Source of the DNA: Saccharina japonica
Lineage: Eukaryota; Sar; Phaeophyceae; Laminariales; Laminariaceae
DNA length: 64,000 nucleotides
Assembly: GCA_008828725.1 (NCBI GenBank)
Contig: MEHQ01001542.1
Span: 167,697-231,696, forward strand
Reading direction: 5' to 3'
The first letter of the stretch is position 1. Every line of letters starts with the position of its first letter. Below the pieces are notes generated by a model. That model was not told the origin of the DNA. It saw nothing but the letters and a program-made list of their open reading frames with translations, and made no database searches. Below, piece by piece: positions 10,150-21,599 of the stretch. Position numbers and translations under genes: made by a program.

Positions 10150-11237
10150 TGAAAAAAATGGAAACAAGAATCCCAATCGGCATGATACAAGAAGCGGAAA
10201 ATGGGAACACAGGGCGGGGCTTCAATTAACGATTGACGCGCATGGTAACCCATGATTCTACGATGTTGATTCGATAATAGACCAAACGGCAGTAGACTAA
10301 CATAGACTTACACATGATGTATAATATGTACGTATCAACAGCAGTATATTATGATAATCCTCAACCCTCCCCCCCTTCCGATGGGTAGTCAATGATGGTC
10401 AAATGACGTAAGGCAAGCAACAAATGGGTACGCCCCCCCCCACTCCATCTCGAAAGGAATGCGTGGTCAATGGTCAAACGACTGAAAGGCAAGCAACACA
10501 TGAGTACCCCCCCCCCCATCCCCCGGTGACCACAGGCGGCGAAACAGGAAGGGGATAAGATAAGTAAAAACTTTCCATGTAATATACGTATTAGTAAACA
10601 ACGTATTGACCGCCCAACTGTTGGAGGTGTCTCTATTATTAATAGGAGTAGGAACGGTGTGTGTGTTCTTCAGGTTAAACCTTCCTTTCTACCCGTCGAC
10701 ATCCACCACACCCAGTGTCCGTGCCGATTCTTCATCCTAAAAAGGTACCAGTTCTGTGGTCACAAAACTACGACACAGAGATACTATGTACGCTCAGTGC
10801 AGTAAGCAGAGCAGACAATGCAATGCCATATACGACAGGCAAGACCTACCCTGCTAGCAATCCAGGTGCATGAAAGAGAAAAAAAAGTGCTCCGTCTCGA
10901 AAGGGATGCGTGGTCAATCGTCAAATTACTCAACAAAGGCAAGCAGCAAATGAAAACGCCTCCCCGAAAACCCGACGCCCCGCACACCAAATAACATGGC
11001 AACCAACTATCAATATCAATAGATACCTGGTGTATAGTATGAATGCAAGAACATATGAATGACGCATACAAGGTATTAATCCACTCCATCCATAGTTTTT
11101 GGAGGCTACCCTGTGAACACGGACTAATCTTTTTGCGATGACTTTACAGTAGTTAATGCGAGAACAACAATATCGGTGAAAAAACAAAACGTACAAAACG
11201 TCATATATATGTATTCGAGTCCTATATCGCATCATTA

Positions 11238-11617
11238 TTATGGGTGACCGTAGTAAAAATCAGCACCCATCGCATACACAAAAACCTAAAGATTACAGCA
11301 GTATATTTACTGTTAATATTAATCAGGTATTTTTGGTCCCTGTGTACTATGTTCCCCCGTATGTACTACAAATACAAAGCCAACTTTTAGTACTGCTGTT
11401 TGTACTATACCTGGTACATAAAACATGCATCTGAGTATAATTCCAAGTAATTTACGGGCGTGCGGTCCTGAAGGGCTCCTGAAGGGGTATATATGAAAAA
11501 CAATTATTAATAGTACGGGGGACCGTAGTAAATACACTGTAATCCTATAAATTTCCCTATTTTTTCTATTAATATTACAATAAGCATATTTGGTCCTGAT
11601 TACTATGTTCCCCCGTA
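11238..11617. mobile_element. Duplicate pair of family A MITEs
   Basis: Copies of the elements at 6003-6125 (here 11238-11360) and 6279-6382 (here 11514-11617), carried by the large duplication. They are not independent insertions. Confidence 0.75.
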
Positions 11618-12348
11618 AATAAAAAATACCTGGGTAGCGCCGCTGGTGCAATTTCAAAAAAGTTCTAAATTCCAATTCGTAGCGGAGGAAGAGAAAGAGA
11701 CACCAACCATTGAAGGCAAGACGCCGTACTTTTATATACGACTTTCACAACATACAAGAGAGGCCGTGCGCATTTTCCCAGCATTTTCTTCGGATAGATG
11801 GGCAGAGGCCGTTGTCGCGTTCTGCGTCCTTTCCGTCCTTCCTATTCTAACGGATATATCTCAAAAGTCAAACCACGGCGAGTGACAGCCCAAGGAAATG
11901 CCACACTAAAACCAGTATGCGTATCAAGGTCTAAAGAGGTCTTGACGGGTCAAAACTAGAAAGTTTTTGACGGCTCGAAACTAATATGAAGTCTTGGACG
12001 GGTCAACACTCGAAAATAGACCGACATGCATCTTAAATATATCCTCATGATAGACGGGGCGCGAGCGGGAAATGCCGCCGCCGCCGCCGCCGCTGCTGCT
12101 GCTGCTGCTGTTATTGTTACCGCCGCTGCTGTTGCGTGCTGTTCGCGTCGATAGCTGATGAGTCACAAGAACTGAGCGTGTGTCATCAATCAGACTCCAG
12201 GCGCAAAAATACCATTCATCTATGTATATATCACATCTTGCAAATCTATATGATACTTCCTCACATACATACCACTTAAGATGCCACAAAAAAATAACTC
12301 GGACGAATTTCGGATCCGATTTTCTCCAAAAACGAAGGAAGGCACAAA

Positions 12349-12668
12349 GGCTCGCCCTATAATATGTGCAGGGGAGGTCGGCACATAACTTTGCGCAGGA
12401 CCTGTGTGATCAACTTCAGCCTTGCACGTCGGCCCCCAGTCCAACCCGATCCCAGAACTAGCTATAGCCCTAACCCTAACCCGAACCCTTAAGGGGGCTC
12501 GGGGTCGGCAGGGGCAGCCACGCGGTTCCGCCGCGTGTTTTGGTGGCGTTTTTCCAAAAAAAAACTCTGAGCGGCCGAAATACCAGCCTCGACCAATCAG
12601 ATCCGCAGCCTGCACAAAGTTTTCTGTGCCGACCGTTTCTGCACATACTATGATATTTAGGGCGAGCC
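12349..12668. mobile_element. Duplicate copy of the telomere-motif element (family B)
   Basis: Identical, as far as I can see, to 7114-7433. It was carried here by the large duplication and is not a separate insertion. Confidence 0.75.
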
Positions 12669-13410
12669 GGGCACACACCCTGTTCCAGTAAGCAGAGTAG
12701 GCCGGTAACCAGGTACGAGTTGCTACTGCTGTGATACTGCTGCTGTAGCATTGCTGTAGTCAACAGGACGAACTTTTCCTACGTAAATATGATCAGCCTA
12801 CATAAACACCTCGGACGCATCATGATATATCTATCTATCTACAGATCAACTAGTTCCTCGCCTGCCGTTGTGAGAGGGTGTGTAGTATCCACATACAGCA
12901 GTATATAGTATAGACCCCACCCAGGAAGCATGTGCTATTAATAGATAATGCAGGTTGTACGGATCCCCTTCGGCTACATGAGCTAGCTCATACAATACCG
13001 GGAATACCTGCCTTGAAAAATCTACATCAAGTGGGAATCGATTATCTGTCCGAGGTGCGCATACGACGTACAATCAGTCGGTGCAGCACGAGTATATACT
13101 GTTTAATAGTACAGCGCAGTAGTATATGGTGGTGTTATATAGTAGCGGCGGCAGCGACTGAAAAAATCACCACGCAGCAGCGGAAGAAAAAAAAAAATGT
13201 TTCCCCGCTTGTTTTGTGGGAAACGCCTTACTACTGTATTGACAACCGTGACGGCGGACGCTTCACACTTCTCTCACGCATTCTGAACAGGATTCCCTCT
13301 TCTTTTGGCGCGGTCAACATTAGAAACTCGTGTATATGTTGCTCGTGATAATACCATACAAGTACAGCAGTATCAGAGTTACGTCTAAAATATGAGATTT
13401 TTGCAGTAGT

Positions 13411-13590
13411 GGACAAACACTGTTAGTGGATCTTCCTAAGGTAGCTAATTAGGCACTCTGATTGGCCAAGCAAGCACTGACCACTGGCATAGGGTTCGGG
13501 TTAGGGTTCGATCTGAGGGTCACACTACTACTACCAAGACAAAACCCCCATTTTAAAGATCCACTATCACCCTTTGTCCACCCCTCGATT
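13411..13590 (+). repeat. Dispersed repeat M with degenerate telomere motifs
   Basis: Starts GTTAGTGGATCTTCCTAAGG, passes CTGATTGGCCAAGCAAGC, CACTGGCATAGGG, two TTAGGG-like units, then GGGTCACACTACTACTACC, and ends TCACCCTTTGTCCACCCC. A reverse-oriented copy lies at 52980-53165, with four clean CCCTAA units at the same place. The first half is the same sequence that is tandemly repeated at 15301-16110. The telomere-type motif is thus an internal part of a dispersed repeat. Confidence 0.75.
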
Positions 13591-14494
13591 TTTGCATGTA
13601 ATGGTCCCTCCATCGTAGTGCTGGTGTGAGCCAGCCAAAAATACCGGCACTATAGCGGCAATCGGCACTATGATACTCCGCAAACTGTCCCCGGGTAATT
13701 TCCAGGTAATTTCATCTGTGTGCCAAGCGATTCCACAGCAGGCACTATAGCGGGCAGCCGGACTACTATAGAGGGACCACTACTTCTGCTGCACTACACC
13801 CGGCCGTGTGGTCGGGTAGCTTCAATATACCCGCGACACTATTAATAGAACAACCTCCCTCGAGTACGAGAGCTTACCATTTAGTCGAGAAAATAGTTGA
13901 CACACACACTGCGTACAATACATGCATATCATACGAATGATACATGTAAATACATACATATATATGTATGATACATAAGAGACACTACTGTACATTTATA
14001 CAGTATACTCTCCTGTTGTACGTATCCATGAACAACTCGTATACGTATTATACGTGTGTTCTATACGTAATCGAAAAGACCAGAAACGGGCGGGAGCTTT
14101 TCGAGGGAGGGGTGATGCAAATGGATACATACGTACGTACCGGGTATATACCATACGTGGCGGGATAGGGTACAGTAGTAGTGGGATACTCGTAGTGGTG
14201 GGAGCGCGCCGCAGAACGGGTATCATACCGTTACCATGCTGCCTGCGCACATGTCTCGCATCTGGTATCATACCATACGTGCACACATACGTATCATAAA
14301 CGTACAGAGCGTTAAGAGCGTGTTGAGTTCGTACAGCGGTGCGGTCGTTTTTCAGTGTTCAGCGCTCGTTTTCTCGACACCGGTCGTAAGTCGTAAGGGT
14401 GCTTCTCTCTAATAAAAAAAACGGAGATTATATTGTCGGAATGCTCTTGGACCAGAACTTTTCCGAAAAACACCCTTGTTCGGTATTGGCAACC
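13591..14494. other. Unassigned DNA
   Basis: No exon or known repeat recognised. It includes a CTATTAATAG near 13842, a GTACG-rich stretch near 14050-14170 (TACGTACGTACC) and short CATACATATATATGTATG palindromic sequence near 13950. Open frames of 81-96 codons at 13996-14299 overlap on both strands and look random. Confidence 0.5.
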
Positions 14495-14582
14495 TTAACC
14501 CATTCTGAAATGGAAAAATTATCCCACACTAATTATCAGTCGTTTGTCTCCAAATTCGTGGGACCAGTTCGTAAGGGGTTAA
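14495..14582. mobile_element. TTAA-flanked MITE, family C (piggyBac-like)
   Basis: 88 bp bounded by TTAA at each end. The left end TTAACCCATTCTGAAATGG and right end CCAGTTCGTAAGGGGTTAA are imperfect inverted repeats, and the interior contains ACACTAATTATCAGTCGTTTG-type sequence. The family recurs at 44225-44376, where an unoccupied paralogous site exists, and in fragments near 43.95, 45.85 and 61.2 kb. The TTAA target and TTAACCC start are those of piggyBac-type transposons. Only the non-autonomous form is seen. Confidence 0.75.
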
Positions 14583-15112
14583 CTTTCCCTCCCGATCTGG
14601 AAAAAAAAATCGAGCGATTTGACAAGACGGTCGCAAACCCGTGTGCGAACGAACCCAACACGCTTTTTACGGTAGATTCCGAGTTCACACACCAAAAACA
14701 CCATCCACTCCCCATGAATCCAGCAGTCCGGGCTGCTTCGTGCGTGACCGATGCTGAACAGAATAATCGTAATCGTCACTATTTTCGACATATTTTCCTC
14801 GCCAAGTCCAAGAGGTAGGGAACGTGCCTTCGCGGACAATAAGTCGCCGACGAGCTTAGTAGTTGGCCATCATACACAGTAAACAGATAGTTGCGTGCGG
14901 TAATTTGCGGAATCCCGCGGTATTTTTTTGTTATCTGACTTGCCGCGCTTTTTTGGCTCGGATCAAGTTTCTGCTGGTTGTTATTACAGGAAATACGAAG
15001 AAAAAAAAAGAAGAAAAAGTCGGATAGTTGGCTTACTTCTCCACACCCAACTGTTGATAAATAATAAGTAGCCGTGAAGCCAGTCAACTCACAGCGCCAC
15101 CAAGGACAAACG

Positions 15113-15281
15113 TGTCAGGAGATAAGCCACGCAAGGAAAAAAACGTGCGCTGTGAAGGGTGTATGTAGGGCCGAGTTTTCCACACTTAACACCTACCAGG
15201 TAGTATTTTTGGTGTCAGTCAAGGCATGTCAAGGCAAAGATGCTGTCGTCTGTCAAGGGGCGAAAGTTCTGTCTCCTGACA
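15113..15281. mobile_element. MITE-like element, family E (diverged copy)
   Basis: Ends TGTCAGGAGATA and TCTCCTGACA. The body aligns with 17670-17832 (CGCTGTGAAGGGTGTA, GTAGGGCCGA, TTCCACACT, CATGTCAAGGCAAAG). It has TACCAGGTA at 15194-15202, where the other copy reads CC-TA-GTAG. This is one of the clearest filled/empty pairs in the window. Confidence 0.7.
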
Positions 15282-15300
15282 TATAAATAGGTGCACTACG

Positions 15301-16110
15301 TAGTAGTCAAGGGTTGATAGTGAATCTTCCTAAGGAAGATATTTAGGTCACTCTGATTGGCTAAGGGCATATTATATGCGGCCCAATCAACTTATCAATA
15401 AAGTCTTTCCCAGGGCCAAAACATCCCGAGCCGGCCGAATCAGCTGGAGTATTTCCAAGCACAGCGTCCAAGCCGGCCGAGTGAACCTAGAGTCTCACCA
15501 AGCATAGCACCCAGCACTGACCACTGGCATCAAGTGACTGGCACAGCCAGTAGTAGTCAAGGGTTGATCATGGATCTTCCTAAGGTAGGTGTTCAGGCTA
15601 TCTGATTGGCTAAGGGTGTATTATATGCGGCTCAATCAACTTATAGAGTATTTCCCAGCCACAGCAACCCCGAGCCGGCTGAATCTTTCCAAGCACAGCG
15701 TCCAAGCCAGCCGAGTCGACCTAGAGTCAGTCTTACCAAGCACAGCACCCCAGCACTGCCGACTGGCATCAAGTGACTGGCATAGCCAGTAGTAGCCAAG
15801 GGTTGATAAGGAATCTTCGTAAGGTAGCTATTTAGGCAATTTGATTGGCTCAAGGATGTATTATATGCGGCTCAATCAACTTGGAGTCTTGCCCAGCTAC
15901 AGCAACCCCGAGCCGGCCGAATCTTTCCAAGCACAGCGTCCAAGCCGGCCCAGTCAATCTAGAGTCTTACCAAGCACAGCATCCAAACACTGATCACTGT
16001 CATCAATTGACTGGCATAGGGCTCGGGTTAGGGTTCAGGTCGGAGGGTCGGCTTTAGCCACCAAGCACAAAACCTCCGTAAACATTAACTGTCAAGGTGT
16101 GACCACCCCC
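15301..16110 (+). repeat. Three-copy tandem repeat of about 245 bp ending in telomere-type motifs
   Basis: Units start at 15301, 15551 and 15790 with TAGTAGTCAAGGGTTGAT, then CTTCCTAAGG, CTGATTGGCT(C)AAGG, ATTATATGCGGC(T)CAATCAA, CCGAGCCGGC and CAAGCACAGCGTCCAAGCC, and end TGACTGGCA. The last unit continues into GGGCTCGGGTTAGGGTTCAGG and a CACCAAGCACAAAACC stretch. The first part equals repeat M (13411, 52980). The units have diverged by single bases and short indels, so the array is not new. Confidence 0.8.
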
Positions 16111-16616
16111 TCCTATCCTTGATCCAAGGGGGGGTTGGTTCTGAAATCCCAGATCACAGGAGGCGGGGGGTATGGCCAGTGTACAGCTGTCGACTCTTGA
16201 ACCTCAAATGTAACATCACGACGAAACACAACGCCATGTTACGTAAATATATATAAATACATGCTACGTACAGCGGGCCAGGAAAAAATAGAGACGAGCA
16301 GTCGCCCCTTTTTCCCGCCTCGCCGTCCCTGTGGCCACAACACTCGCGCAGCACTTTTGAGACAAATCTCCATCAAACTCCTCCTCCTCCTATGATGCGT
16401 TGATGGGCGTATCGTGCCGAGGATACGGCGACCATACCGGTAGTTTATGAACCACCAGTAGATCAACAACAGCAGAATGTTCTGATGTACGTTATAGCCA
16501 TACAGCGCCTAAACGTACTTCGTATACCTGTAACAGGCTCTCCATCTCGCTGTGTTTGACAAGAAAAAAAAAAAAAACAGGACTACAGCCAAGCCAATCT
16601 TCACGTGTTTTTAGCT

Positions 16617-16705
16617 AGGCACGGACACTGGGTGTGCTGCATGTCGACGGGTGGCAAGAACAGTTTAACGTGAAGAACACAAACACACACAGACAGTCAC
16701 CCCAC
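16617..16705 (+). repeat. Dispersed repeat I
   Basis: CACGGACACTGGGTGTGC, GTCGACGGGTGGCAAGAAC and GTTTAACGTGAAGAACAC, matching copies at 5.4, 50.9 and 53.2 kb. Confidence 0.6.
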
Positions 16706-17669
16706 AAAAACGACCAAAACGTACGTATCGAATAAGGGGCAATACGGACGACAAATGCGCGCCAAGATAGCGCCTTCTATGATATGTATACCTTTCTGGC
16801 GTTTTGTTTTTCAAGCCGTGAAAAAAGGCCGTATTGTACATTGTGCCTCAACCCTTTTGGTACTTCATTCTAATTCCAAGATAAATCTAAATCTGGGTCA
16901 AATTCCAAGTGGTTTGTCCCCACAATGGGAATCAAGATAATACGACCTCATATCAATATCTAGGGGTTCCCATTCTTGGTAGGCGTTTTCTTGTGTATAG
17001 GGATTCGGGGACACCGTTACTTGACAGCACAAAACTTGTGACGCATCGGCGTCGCCGACCGTTGGTTGTAACGTATTAATGACCCTCATCAGACATACCA
17101 GGTACCTCTGGCATGTCTTTTTATCTACTCGCGATGGAAGTATCATGAACACGCAGCTTGGAAAGATGACGATCTCATCACATCTGTTTTTTTTTTCTTC
17201 GTTTTTTTACGTTACGTATATATACTCGCACCTGGTACATACATAAATCCTCGATCTCACAGCCGTTTTTTTTGTTTTAATGAATCTATGTTTTATCTGA
17301 GGGATTTCAAGAATGAAGGAGCCCGTGCAGGAAAATAAAAGTCCTTCATATATATCATACCTGGTATACTCGTATCTTAAAACATATACGTATAGGTACA
17401 TAATTGGAATGATCCTCACAAGAATCTCTTACACCAGTACGTGAAGGAAAGTTCTAGTCGGTACAATATGATGTTTTTGATATGTTCGTATCATATGTAC
17501 GTATCGCGCGTATTCGGCAAGTGGGTACCGTATTCGGTATTCGATGAGCCCATACCGCTGGCTGTTAGGCCCTGGCTGCTCAAACACGCCGCATCCTAGG
17601 TAAGGTACGCCTCAGACAAATAAAAAAGCGGGCTACTTTCCAATTTTAGGACCTGCCTGTTTCCATCAA
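16706..17669. other. Unassigned DNA with repeat scraps
   Basis: A scrap of family C (CAAATTCCAAGTGGTTTGTCC) is near 16893. TACCAGGTA at 17096-17104 and TACCTGGTA at 17358-17366 are present, as is a partial copy of the SFDEILDLTA repeat near 17240. No exon recognised. Confidence 0.5.
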
Positions 17670-17832
17670 AGATGTCGGGAGACGTGCCAAGCAAGGCAAA
17701 ACATGCGCTGTCAAGGGTGTAGGGTAGGGCCGAAGTGTTCCACACTAAAACCTAGTAGTTTGGAGCCAGTCACGGCATGTCAAGGCAAAGCTGCTGTCTG
17801 TCGAGGGTTGAACGTCCTGTCTCCCGACATCT
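17670..17832. mobile_element. MITE-like element, family E
   Basis: 163 bp with perfect 14-bp inverted ends, AGATGTCGGGAGAC and GTCTCCCGACATCT. It has no open frame. It is the empty-site partner of 15113-15281 for the TACCAGGTA insertion. Confidence 0.8.
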
Positions 17833-18802
17833 GTGGTTTCCACCGCCCTCCCTTATCTATGAAGTACTACGGTATGTAACATAATGGGCACCTTTTATCG
17901 CCAACGCTATACGGGTATGGTATATACGAGTATGATAAACTAATCATCACGTTCGGCCAACCCTTCGATTATCGAATGGTCTCGGCATCGCTTACATCGA
18001 GCGGTGCCAGTCAGCGTAGAAACCTTGCAGAAACACGAAGCGTCGATCGAGGTATATATATTAATATAATACGTATAATATAAAAGCCTGTGTCGCGTGC
18101 CCGCTGAGAAAATATTAATGAGAAATTTGAAAATTGATGTTAACCCGGTAATTTGATACCAGTACCATAATAACATAATATGAGTTTCGACGAAATCCTC
18201 GATCTCACAGCTGTTGCTTTCATTTTTTAAATACATAGACAGCCGGTCGCCCCAGTCGTCTATGTAGTGGTTACCCTCGAATGCTACTATCAACATAATT
18301 GGTCCTGGAAATCGAATCCCACCGTGGTGAGATTTTGAACTTATTCGCCAAAAAAAAAAAAAAAAAAAAAAAACGCAATGCTGAGAGCGCCTTCGTACGT
18401 AGCGCGGGTAGGCACGGTAAGACGCAAGTCGACAAGGGAAGAGAGGGCTGAAGTATTTCTCGCCAAAAAAATGAAGGACGTCAACCGTAGTGGGGAGGGG
18501 AGATGAGAAGACCCTCTGCTCTGTAACCCCGGATCTAAGTTACGACTATGTAGGGGGCAAAGGTGATGTCTTCCCTTCCCCCTTCCGGTATGTACATGCC
18601 TTCAATTTAATCGCGCACACGTAGGGTTTTCAGCATTCCCGCTCGTGACCTTTCATCGAATTTTACACGCTCTCGCGCTTTCCGCTAATCATTTATTATG
18701 CAAGAAAAGGTCCGTACGTATATACGACGAGTACTGCTGTACATACTCGTACGTATTATATGTGCACTCGTTGATAATTGAACCAACGAAACCGATTTTA
18801 GC
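17833..18802. other. Unassigned DNA
   Basis: Contains the SFDEILDLTA dispersed segment at about 18180-18230, a 23-base A run at 18351-18373 and a TACTGCTGTA at 18732-18741. A GGGGAGGGGAGATGAGAAGACCC-type segment with ATCTAAGTTACGACTA near 18490-18550 recurs near 52.48 and 58.50 kb (GGGGAGGAGGGAGAAG...GATCTGAGTTACGACTA), so it is another dispersed repeat. No gene seen. Confidence 0.5.
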
Positions 18803-19096
18803 ACACACGAGCAAGGATGTCGGACCACGGCAGCAAAAGCTTATTCTTACGCGTATTTCGACAAAATCAGAAAAAACGATGCTTACGCGTAATTACGGCA
18901 AAAACAGGGGACGTTTAAGAGACATCCCCGCTAGGAAAAACGCACGTTAAAATCTGTGCAGACCTGTATTGATAAAAATATGCCATCGTCATGGTCGAAG
19001 CAGGTCGTTGGGTCACAGCCCAAGCTCAAAGTCCAAATGTGGCTGCTGGGCAGGGGCGCAGCGCAAGCTCAAAAGTATAAATGTGAGGCCGACTAC

Positions 19097-19570
19097 TATG
19101 GAATCGGAATCCAGGACATTACATATTTCAACACCGTCGCAGGACATTTCTCCCGGGGGCGCTACATAAGGTCTCCTACGATCTCAATACAATCTCAACG
19201 ATCCGGTGGTCAATTTCCGAAAGGAATCTGGTGATATTGGCCGATTTGGCAAGCTCGAAATTCCAACAGATGACCAACTCAGGCCAACTCTCCCGTTTCG
19301 ATTTTTTTTATCGAAACCGGGCGAAAAATACGGAACAGAACACCAGTTTCGTTTTTTTTTTAATCGAAGCCGGGTGAAAATTCGAAATTGGGGCAGTTGG
19401 CCATCCGTTGGAATTTCGATCCGGCAAAATCGGCCACTACCGCTAGATTCCTCTCGAAAATTTAGCAATGGCTCATTGAGACAGGAGGGGATTTTTTTTT
19501 AGCGTCCCCGGGAAAAAAATCCTGCGAAGGTGTTGAAATATCCTGTTCCGGATTCCGATTCCATTATAGT
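19097..19570. mobile_element. Fold-back element with long arms, copy 1
   Basis: The left arm, from TATGGAATCGGAATCCAGGA through TTTCAACACC, CGCAGGA, CCCGGGGGCGCT, GAGGAATCT-like and GGCCGATTTGGC, is answered in inverse order by the right arm ending GGATTCCGATTCCATTATA. The arms are about 200 bp and imperfect, and the centre is T/A-rich. The strand could fold into one long hairpin. No protein frame. Confidence 0.8.
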
Positions 19571-19594
19571 CCGCCTGAGCTTGAAAATTCCCCC

Positions 19595-19860
19595 CCTACT
19601 ATCTCAACGAGCCATCATTGGTGAATTTTCGAGAGGAATCTAGTGGTATTGGCCGATCTACAGGCTCCAATTTCCAAAGGATGGCCAACTCAGGCCAACT
19701 GGCCTTGTTTCGATATTTTATCGAAACCGGGTGAAAAATCAAAACATGGATGGCCAGTTGGCCATCCGTTAGAAATTCGAGCCTGGAAAAAAATCGGTCA
19801 ATACCACTAGATTCCTCTCGAAAATTCACCAATGATGGCTCGTTGAGATATTAATAGTAG
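19595..19860. mobile_element. Fold-back element, copy 2
   Basis: ATCTCAACGAGCCATCATTG and the following 35 bases are answered almost exactly by the right end ending CAATGATGGCTCGTTGAGAT. The arms then continue imperfectly towards the centre. Same family as 19097-19570, followed by another half arm to about 19945 (GGATTCCGATCCCATAATAG). Confidence 0.8.
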
Positions 19861-20519
19861 GAGACATTTTTAAGCGTCTCCGGGAAAAAAGCCCGCGAGT
19901 TTCTTGAAAAATCCTGTTCTGGATTCCGATCCCATAATAGTAGGCCTGACTGCTATTAATAGGAAGCAAAAATGCAGGGGTTTCATAGAGATTTGTACGG
20001 ATTTTGTTCATAGGGAATTGGGCGGGTCCCGTAATTTCGCCGGCCAAGTCCTATTACTTACCGCAAAAACGGCTCGCCGTAAGGACGTAATTCCGTAATC
20101 CGACATCCTTGCACACGAGGGCATACCTGCCAAGCCAACGGGGACGCCGACTACTTTGTATTAAAAAAATGTCAGACTAATGATATCTGGTAGTATATGT
20201 ACGTAAACCTTTTTCCTTTGTATTTTGGATCGATTTTACTTTCTCTTGCTTGCGGTGTACGATGGGGCCCCAGTTATGATTGCGTTGTACTTTTGTATGT
20301 TGTATTTTCCCCTGAGGCACGTTTTCATCCACTCCAGAGTTTTTGGGGCCTGTCCTGCCACACCACGGATTAGTTTTCTGGCGACGAGTTAATGTTACAA
20401 CAACACCAACACCAACAACAACAACAACACCTGGCACGGACATTATTATATACTTGTACCAGGTAGGGTTTTGAGCTGGCTGGACTTCACGGCTACTTAT
20501 TACTTGGTGGGTGTCGAAA

Positions 20520-20870
20520 CCGGCGAATTAACCCCTTTGGGACGGACCCCTTTTAAGGGCTATGATACAAGAGACCTTTTAAGGGATATAAGGGATAGCG
20601 ACCAAAACAGTCATAATTTTGGGCACTATTAACCGTCTATTAGCAGCGTGAGACCTCAGAGGTACACGCGTAGGATCACATTGCGCCCGTGCCGTGCGGT
20701 GCGACTCCTAGCATTGTAACTCGGACACCAATTTTGATAATTATCCTCCGATCACGCAATGATCGTTGCTGTAACCTTCGCTGTAACCGTCGCTTTTTAT
20801 CGTCCATCTTTCCCTCTGAAGCAGTAAGTGAACCGAGAGCGACGGTTTCAACGGGGAGCCAGGAATACGC
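20520..20870 (+). repeat. Dispersed repeat L
   Basis: GGACCCCTTTTAAGG, AAGGGATAGCGACCA, GCCCGTGCCGT, then CTCGGACACCAATTT and TATCGTC...CTCTGAAG. The same order is found at 39540-40240, where an LTR and a MITE are inserted between the two halves. Function unknown. Confidence 0.6.
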
Positions 20871-21379
20871 TGGAATAATCACCTGAAACCCGTCAACACG
20901 GTGGAGACTGGAGACACTGAGATCGTGCGCTACGTGACCTGCTACGACGTACATGCCGTACATAAGGCGCTTCGCGTAGCCGGCGGTTCCGCCCGCTACG
21001 CTCGCTCACGATGAAGAATGGAACGGAACAGATGGTTAAAAAAATTAGGTGCAAACAGGCGACTTGCAGATGTCAAGAACTCCATGCTCCAGGAAAACAA
21101 CCCGGACGCCGCATGCATGTACATACATGTACGTACATACTCATTTTGATGTGCACGAAAGAGAAAGCTCAGCACGGCACAACACCGTACGGCGCTGCAC
21201 TGCGATGTTGCCTGAGCTGAGCTGTTTGTGATTATATGTGGTACTTCGTATGATACCTGGTATGCACTAAAACGGAAGCACAGCACGGCACGGCAAAGCA
21301 CCCCACCGCACCACACGGCACTGCACTACTGAGCTGAGCTGAGCTGGGGGTGATTAGTGCCATTAAAAAAAATACACTA

Positions 21380-21542
21380 CAGGACACCTAATAAGAAACA
21401 GGCTGATACGAAAGCAAGGCTGAGATTTGGAGTAAAATAAGAAAATCGGGAGTCGTTTTCTCGAGATCAGTGTAGAAAGCACCCTCTCTCAAATAAGAAA
21501 TCCAGCCTGGACCAGATTTCGTGTTTCATATTAGGTGTCCTG
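21380..21542. mobile_element. MITE, family D, TA target site
   Basis: 163 bp between TA dinucleotides. The left end CAGGACACCTAATAAGAAAC faces the right end GTTTCATATTAGGTGTCCTG, almost exact inverted repeats. No coding frame. A second copy is at 58777-58944. The TA target and CAG start fit the Tc1/mariner superfamily. Confidence 0.85.
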
Positions 21543-21599
21543 TACTACTGTAATGTGTAATACTTCTGGGTTTCCCCACCAACGCCGGATGACAACACA

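Larger units (their letters stand above)
7888..13001. repeat. Large direct duplication, copy 2 (5114 bp)
   Basis: Second copy of 2655-7766. The left edge lies in a C run shared by both copies, and the right edge is after ACAATACCGG. Copy 2 then runs into unique sequence (GAATACCTGCC...), while copy 1 runs into the 121-bp spacer. Every element of copy 1 recurs here at +5233 to +5235. Confidence 0.95.
18811..20112. mobile_element. Possible larger element bounded by GCAAGGATGTCGG inverted ends
   Basis: GCAAGGATGTCGG at 18811-18823 and its exact reverse complement at 20100-20112. TACGCGTAATTACGGCAAAAAC and a GTTTTTGCGGTAAG-like counterpart lie inside in inverted order. The two fold-back elements below sit within. 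It could be one composite non-autonomous element or chance. Confidence 0.35.

Noticed and set aside
15301-16040. CRISPR-like array
   Set aside because: Units are about 245 bp and repeated in full, without short repeats separated by unique spacers, in a eukaryotic context.
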